From Acetivibrio straminisolvens JCM 21531 (GTDB taxonomy: Bacteria > Bacillota > Clostridia > Acetivibrionales > Acetivibrionaceae), in contig NZ_BAVR01000034.1 of the NCBI RefSeq assembly GCF_000521465.1, forward strand, positions 1 through 40,857: a stretch of DNA of 40,857 bases. Reading direction: 5' to 3'. The notes beneath the pieces were generated by a model. It did not search any database and was not told where the DNA came from. It worked only from the letters and a program-made list of their open reading frames with translations. The position numbers and the translations under genes were made by a program. How positions within the stretch are numbered: the first letter of the stretch is position 1; each line of letters begins with the position of its first letter. Of this stretch, positions 36,909-40,857 are shown piece after piece.

Positions 36909-38972
36909 CTAATTATTTAACTTTTGACGGAACTGGTTGCTGTCAATAATCGGTTCATGGCAGACAAAGTTTTCGCAGACATAAGCCGTTGGTTTGCCTT
37001 CAATTGCAGTGTAATTATCTATAAACGGCACCAGTTCTTTTAAATCCTTATGCTGTTCCGAGTATAAAATAGATGTTGTAAAAGGCCTAAAATCTTCGAT
37101 GATAATGCTTAGCATGTTTTGGGTGTCTTTGAGATTGTCTCCGACCAGAACAACTTCTTTTGTTTTGGATTGTGAAAAAAGCATTGCTGTCAGGAAAAAA
37201 GCATATCCTCTCGGCATGCTGCCAACTTTGCTTCCGAAAAGGGTAAACATCTGATTCGCTTTTTCTTCGAGGTCTTGTTGTCCTGTCAAACGGGCAAGTC
37301 TTAGAAAGTTTAAAACTGCGACCGAATTACCGGACGGAGTGGCTCCGTCATATATTTCCTTCGGTCTGGCAATAAGCTGCTCACTGTCATTGCCGTATAA
37401 GAAAAGCCCGCCCTTTTCATTATCCCAGAAGTACTTAATGAGGTCATTATTAAGCTTAATGGCTTTTTTGAGATACTGTGGCCTGTAAGTTGTCTCGTAA
37501 AGCTCAACAAGACCCCATATTAAGAATGCATAGTCGTCAACATATGCAGGCAGCGCAGCTTCCCCGTCTCTGTAGCGTGCCAGAAGCCTTCCGTCGGGCC
37601 TTGTAAGCTTAGAAAATATGAATTCGACAGCTTTCTCAGCGGTAAGGGTATATTTTTCAATACCCAGAACTCTTCCTCCAATTGCCAGGGCAGCTATCAT
37701 AAGACCGTTCCAGCAGTCAAGATTTTATCATCTTTGTGAGGATGCACTCTTTTTTCTCTGTGGTCAAAGAGCTTTTTTCTGCACAATTCGACAAAATCTT
37801 TGTCTTCGCCGTGTATTGTGCTGTTTATTAGGTTTGGGATGTTGAGACCTTCAAAATTTCCTTCCTCTGTAATGTTGAAATATTTGCAGAACTTTTCTCC
37901 GTCAGTATCTCCCAGTACTTCTTTTATCTCATCTGCAGACCAGATGTAGAATTTTCCTTCTTCACCCTCCGAATCTGCGTCTTCGGCGCTATAGAATCCA
38001 CCTTCCGGTGAGGTCATATCCCTTAGCACATAAGCAAAAATTTCTTTTGCAATATCGGAGTATTTTTTGCTTTTTGTTGCCTGATAGGTTTCAAGATACG
38101 CTATTGCCAGCAATGCATTATCGTACAGCATTTTTTCAAAATGCGGTACCAACCATTCTCTATCTGTGGAATAACGGCTGAAGCCAAAACCTATATGGTC
38201 ATATATTCCGCCTTTGTACATGGAGTCAAGGGTTTTTTCCACCATCGTAAGGGCGTATTCCTCTTTAGTCTTGTGCCAGTATCTAAGGAGAAAATATAGG
38301 TTGTGGGGTGTAGGGAACTTGGGTGTACCTCCAAATCCGCCGTAAATGTTGTCAAAGTCATATTTGAATTGTGAAAAAGCATCTTCAAATATGTCTTCTG
38401 TAATTTCATCAATGGAGTTGAAGTAATCTTCATTGTCCGTTGATTCGCTGATTACACTGACTACCTGGGAACTGTATTTGTTGAGGGAATCTTTTTCATT
38501 TACCCAGGAGTCGTGCACGCTCTTGAGGATGGATATAAGCCCGGGCATTCCCATGCGGTCTTTCTTTGGGAAGTATGTTCCGGCAAAGAAAGGCTTTTTG
38601 TCGGGAGTCATAATGATTGTCAGAGGCCAGCCACCATGTCCCGTCAGTGCCTGACAAGCGGTCATGTATATGTTGTCTATATCCGGGCGTTCTTCTCTGT
38701 CCACTTTTATGGAAACAAAGTTTTTGTTTAGAATTTCGGAAACCTCTTCATCTTCAAAAGATTCCCTCTCCATTACGTGGCACCAATGACAAGTCGATTA
38801 ATTACAGCAATCTACGAATAGCCAATAGACAGGAAGATAGGCTTATCTTCTGACTTAGCCTTTTCAAAGGCTTCATCACTCCATGGAACCAGTTTACAGG
38901 GTTATAGGCATGTTGTAACAAGTATGGGGATTTCTCATGGATTAGTCTATTGGCTTGTTCATTAGTTGGCAT
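36909..38972 (-). CDS. Thioredoxin-fold DUF255 protein (YyaL/SSP411-like), two frameshifts and a 20-base insertion
   Basis: About 680 residues when restored. The N-terminal thioredoxin-like domain starts at ATG 38970-38972 (GGAAGG upstream) and reads [21 protein letters not shown]. It should continue through [15 protein letters not shown], the family's CxxC site. A C-terminal (alpha/alpha)6 domain with [34 protein letters not shown] and [16 protein letters not shown] follows. One more G at 38885-38886 and one more A at 37712 (giving [12 protein letters not shown]) repair two breaks. Between GYS and TCHWC lies a 20-base insertion (38795-38814) that introduces a TAG stop. Unless this is an assembly error, the gene is inactivated. 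The family's biochemical role is unclear. Confidence 0.85.
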
Positions 38973-39192
38973 ATGGCATCACCTTCCTTTCGTGATTAAA
39001 TTTTAATTTAATTAATGATAGTATGTGCAATATTAAAAAAATAAAGATTGTTGAGTATGCTTCTTTGTATCTTCTTCAAAATAAAGATATGAAAAAAGAG
39101 AAGGCAGAATAGAATAATACAAAGATAAGTGCAAGAAGAGAGCGGAAGTGGGTTGTTGGGTCTCGTTTTATTTTTAGCATATAATTTTCTAA

Positions 39193-39222
39193 TTGAAACT
39201 TTTGATTTGGGTTTTATATAAT
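39193..39222 (+). promoter_or_regulatory. SigA-type promoter of the AT-rich membrane-protein gene
   Basis: TTGAAA (39193-39198), 18 bases, TATAAT (39217-39222), about 48 bases before the GTG start. The rest of 38973-39192 is AT-rich with no gene seen. Confidence 0.6.
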
Positions 39223-39269
39223 AAATTTGATGTTCTTTGGTATTTTATTCTATAAAAGGTGGGTTACAA

Positions 39270-40214
39270 GTGAAAAAAGTATTCAAACAGATTATTTTAT
39301 GTATATTTCCTCTATTTATAGTGGGAATGCATTATTTTACAGAAAACAATTTTTTTGAAGAGAATAGGCCTCTTTATATAGTTGGATTTGGATTGTTAAT
39401 ATATACATTTTTTAACTATTATTATAGTGAAAATAGCAAAAGGGAACATTTTATTCGTAAAGTGTACTTCATTTATACATATTTTTTTATAATATTTATT
39501 TACCCAAAAGTCTTATATAATAATGATTCATATAATTTATGGGCTAATAATGGGGGAATTTTAAATTTTAATACCACAGCATCAGTATGTATTATAATTG
39601 CGATAATTTCTTTCTTAATATACCTTTTTATAATATCAGATTTTCATATTTCAGAGGTTTCTCTTGGTAATGCCTTTGGTAATGCTAAAGTATCAATGTT
39701 AAAAGAAAAGTATACTGAAGAAATTAATAATCAATTTGAAAATACTAATCAATTAATAGAAAAAATTAGAATTGAAGGAAAACTTCTTGAAGGGATGAGA
39801 GAATACTGTGAAAAAGTAGTATACAAATTTGAACAAGATAAAATATTTAGTATTTTTTCAGAGTATCAGATTTTATTAACTGAATACTTTAAAGAACAAG
39901 AAGAAAATATTAAAGTTACCGTTCTGAGAGAATTAAATGAAGCAGAACTAAAAGAGGAATTTCATTTAAAAAGTGGAGAAATTAATATTTTGAAATATAA
40001 GTTAGAAAATGATGAAATATGCTCAATAGAATCAAATAATAGTTATTACTTATTTATACCTTTTTATTACGTATTTGAAGAATTTTTTAATGACGAAAAA
40101 CCAGTTTATATAGTCCTTGAATCCCAAATACCTATTATATGTGAAGTGGAAAGCATCATTATCAATAATCTTTTGTTAAAGTTCTGTGACGATGCTATGT
40201 ATTTGATAGTATAG
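39270..40214 (+). CDS. Membrane protein of unknown function, AT-rich
   Basis: About 314 residues. Four hydrophobic helices lie in the first 135 residues (FKQIILCIFPLFIVGMHYF, LYIVGFGLLIYTFFNYYY, VYFIYTYFFIIFIYP, SVCIIIAIISFLIYLFIIS). A cytoplasmic helical part (KEKYTEEINNQFENTNQLIE, about 145-235) and an alpha/beta end (YYLFIPFYYVFEEFF) follow. I know no named family. GTG start at 39270 with AAAGGTGGG 6 bases upstream. Codons are strongly AT-biased compared with the genes before it, which suggests acquired DNA. The promoter of the next small gene overlaps its last codons. Confidence 0.75.
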   Translation: MKKVFKQIILCIFPLFIVGMHYFTENNFFEENRPLYIVGFGLLIYTFFNYYYSENSKREHFIRKVYFIYTYFFIIFIYPKVLYNNDSYNLWANNGGILNFNTTASVCIIIAIISFLIYLFIISDFHISEVSLGNAFGNAKVSMLKEKYTEEINNQFENTNQLIEKIRIEGKLLEGMREYCEKVVYKFEQDKIFSIFSEYQILLTEYFKEQEENIKVTVLRELNEAELKEEFHLKSGEINILKYKLENDEICSIESNNSYYLFIPFYYVFEEFFNDEKPVYIVLESQIPIICEVESIIINNLLLKFCDDAMYLIV

Positions 40215-40231
40215 TAAACTTATGGTATAAT
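40203..40231 (+). promoter_or_regulatory. SigA-type promoter of the first 54-residue gene
   Basis: TTGATA (40203-40208), exactly 17 bases, TATAAT (40226-40231) with a TGG extension. It overlaps the 3' end of the membrane-protein gene, so the small gene can be expressed alone. Confidence 0.7.
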
Positions 40232-40254
40232 TATATTATCAAGGAGTGATGGCT

Positions 40255-40419
40255 ATGGATAATATAAGTTTTGAAGAAGTTAAGAGAACAATAAATGGCT
40301 GCAAGAGTAAGGTTCCTTCTAAACCGAGGCCCAAGAAAGTTTCGAGCGATTTAAAAAAATCTGATAGAATATATAAATCACAACAGCAAGCGAGAAAGAC
40401 TTTAGAAATGACCTATTAA
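40255..40419 (+). CDS. Small basic protein, 54 residues, copy A of a pair
   Basis: Starts MDNISFEEVKRTI and is Lys/Arg-rich with no hydrophobic segment. KPRP is at positions 23-26. The ATG at 40255 is 8 bases after AAGGAG. The ATG at 40249 is too close. It has its own promoter and is followed by a terminator at 40451-40484. It aligns without gaps to the second small protein downstream. No known family is recognised. The size and charge would suit a nucleic-acid or protein-binding adaptor, but that is a guess. Confidence 0.65.
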   Translation: MDNISFEEVKRTINGCKSKVPSKPRPKKVSSDLKKSDRIYKSQQQARKTLEMTY

Positions 40420-40450
40420 ATTGATATATCATGAATTAAATAAATCACGG

Positions 40451-40488
40451 AAAATGGGCAGAATAAAATATATCTGCTCATTTTTTGT
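40451..40488 (+). terminator. Terminator after the first small gene
   Basis: AAAATGGGCAGA (40451-40462) pairs with TCTGCTCATTTT (40473-40484, one mismatch) and runs into further T residues. Confidence 0.75.
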
Positions 40489-40553
40489 GTACAGAGAGCA
40501 GCATCCTGAATATATATAATTGGTGCTTTATTTAAAGGAGTTTGACACTTGGC

Positions 40554-40718
40554 ATGAAAGAAATAACTATTGAAGAACTTCAAAGAGCGGTTATTCTGGC
40601 TAAAGAAAAAAGAATTATGAAGCCAAGACCTATTAAAATCCCAAAAAAACTTAAGTATGACCGGATTACTATAACTAAAAGAAGGCTTTGGAAAGAGTTT
40701 GGGCTTTGGATTGATTAA
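40554..40718 (+). CDS. Small basic protein, 54 residues, copy B of a pair
   Basis: Starts MKEITIEELQRAV and has KPRP at positions 23-26, exactly as in copy A. The I-x-x-E-E-x-x-R pattern at 4-11 is also shared. Its C-terminus differs (TKRRLWKEFGLWID). AAAGGAG lies 13 bases upstream of the ATG, a long spacing. A TATAAT at 40515-40520 has no clear -35. Function unknown. Confidence 0.62.
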   Translation: MKEITIEELQRAVILAKEKRIMKPRPIKIPKKLKYDRITITKRRLWKEFGLWID

Positions 40719-40857
40719 CTATAAAATGCAAGTCGTTTTTCGAAGGCTTCGTTATATAATGCTCCCCATTGTCAAGACAATTTTTTTAGCTTTTCTAAGT
40801 TAGATCCTCCCTTCCTTAAATTTAAATATTTTATATTATTTTACAAAGGTTAGTATG
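40719..40857. other. Right edge: palindrome and unexplained sequence
   Basis: ATTGTCAAGACAAT (40768-40781) followed by a T run forms a small hairpin. On the minus strand AAGGGAGG is visible near 40808. No gene can be read before the window ends. Confidence 0.3.

Overview
The window looks like chromosome from a thermophilic, cellulosome-producing, spore-forming clostridium of the Acetivibrio (Hungateiclostridium, formerly Clostridium) thermocellus group. The basis is a SigI/RsgI pair divergent from a GH8 cellulase with dockerin, then a GH18 chitinase with dockerin, a membrane-anchored CBM3 protein, a GH9 cellulase with dockerin and a cellobiose phosphorylase. From memory this matches the gene order around celA in A. 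thermocellus, but the proteins (for example the CelA linker and dockerin) differ enough that a sister species such as A. straminisolvens is more likely. The species is an inference.

Layout. 1-1973 (-): rsgI (cut by the left edge) and sigI. 2432-6709 (+): celA, a chitinase and a CBM3 protein. 6777-11681 (-): a D-Ala-D-Ala carboxypeptidase, a GGDEF/HD-GYP protein and cel9P. 12035-12201: a decayed LacI-type remnant, followed by cbp (+). 14798-16989: speD (-), a 2-hydroxyacid dehydrogenase (+) and a 38-residue hydrophobic protein (-). 17318-21194 (+): an RNA methyltransferase, a pseudouridine synthase, two coat-type proteins and glgA. 21302-22248 (-): an aldo/keto reductase. 22473-26871 (+): a DUF815 ATPase, a secreted protein, icd and truA. 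26920-32914 (+): a signalling cluster of a REC-histidine kinase, a large hybrid kinase with three REC domains and a CheR-type protein. 32956-36667 (+): a nuclease-helicase and hom. 36909-38972 (-): a thioredoxin-fold DUF255 protein. 39270-40718 (+): an AT-rich tail with a membrane protein and two matching 54-residue proteins.

How it fits together. RsgI is expected to sense polysaccharide outside the cell and release SigI. CelA, Cel9P and the chitinase dock onto scaffoldin cohesins and degrade insoluble glycans, and Cbp phosphorolyses the imported cellobiose. GlgA can store the glucose. The coat-type genes indicate sporulation. The c-di-GMP protein and the kinase cluster supply signalling.

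Sequence quality. Eleven genes are interrupted by sixteen apparent frameshifts. Every one is repaired by adding a single base, nearly always in a short homopolymer, which points to sequencing error rather than gene decay. I therefore annotate the restored spans. The exception is a 20-base insertion in the DUF255 gene, which homopolymer error cannot explain.

Most interesting signals: a 19-base identical, structured element downstream of both celA and cel9P and upstream of the next gene on the same strand; a SigI-type promoter before sigI; two ungapped-alignable 54-residue proteins at the right end; a LacI remnant and a cre-like site between cel9P and cbp.
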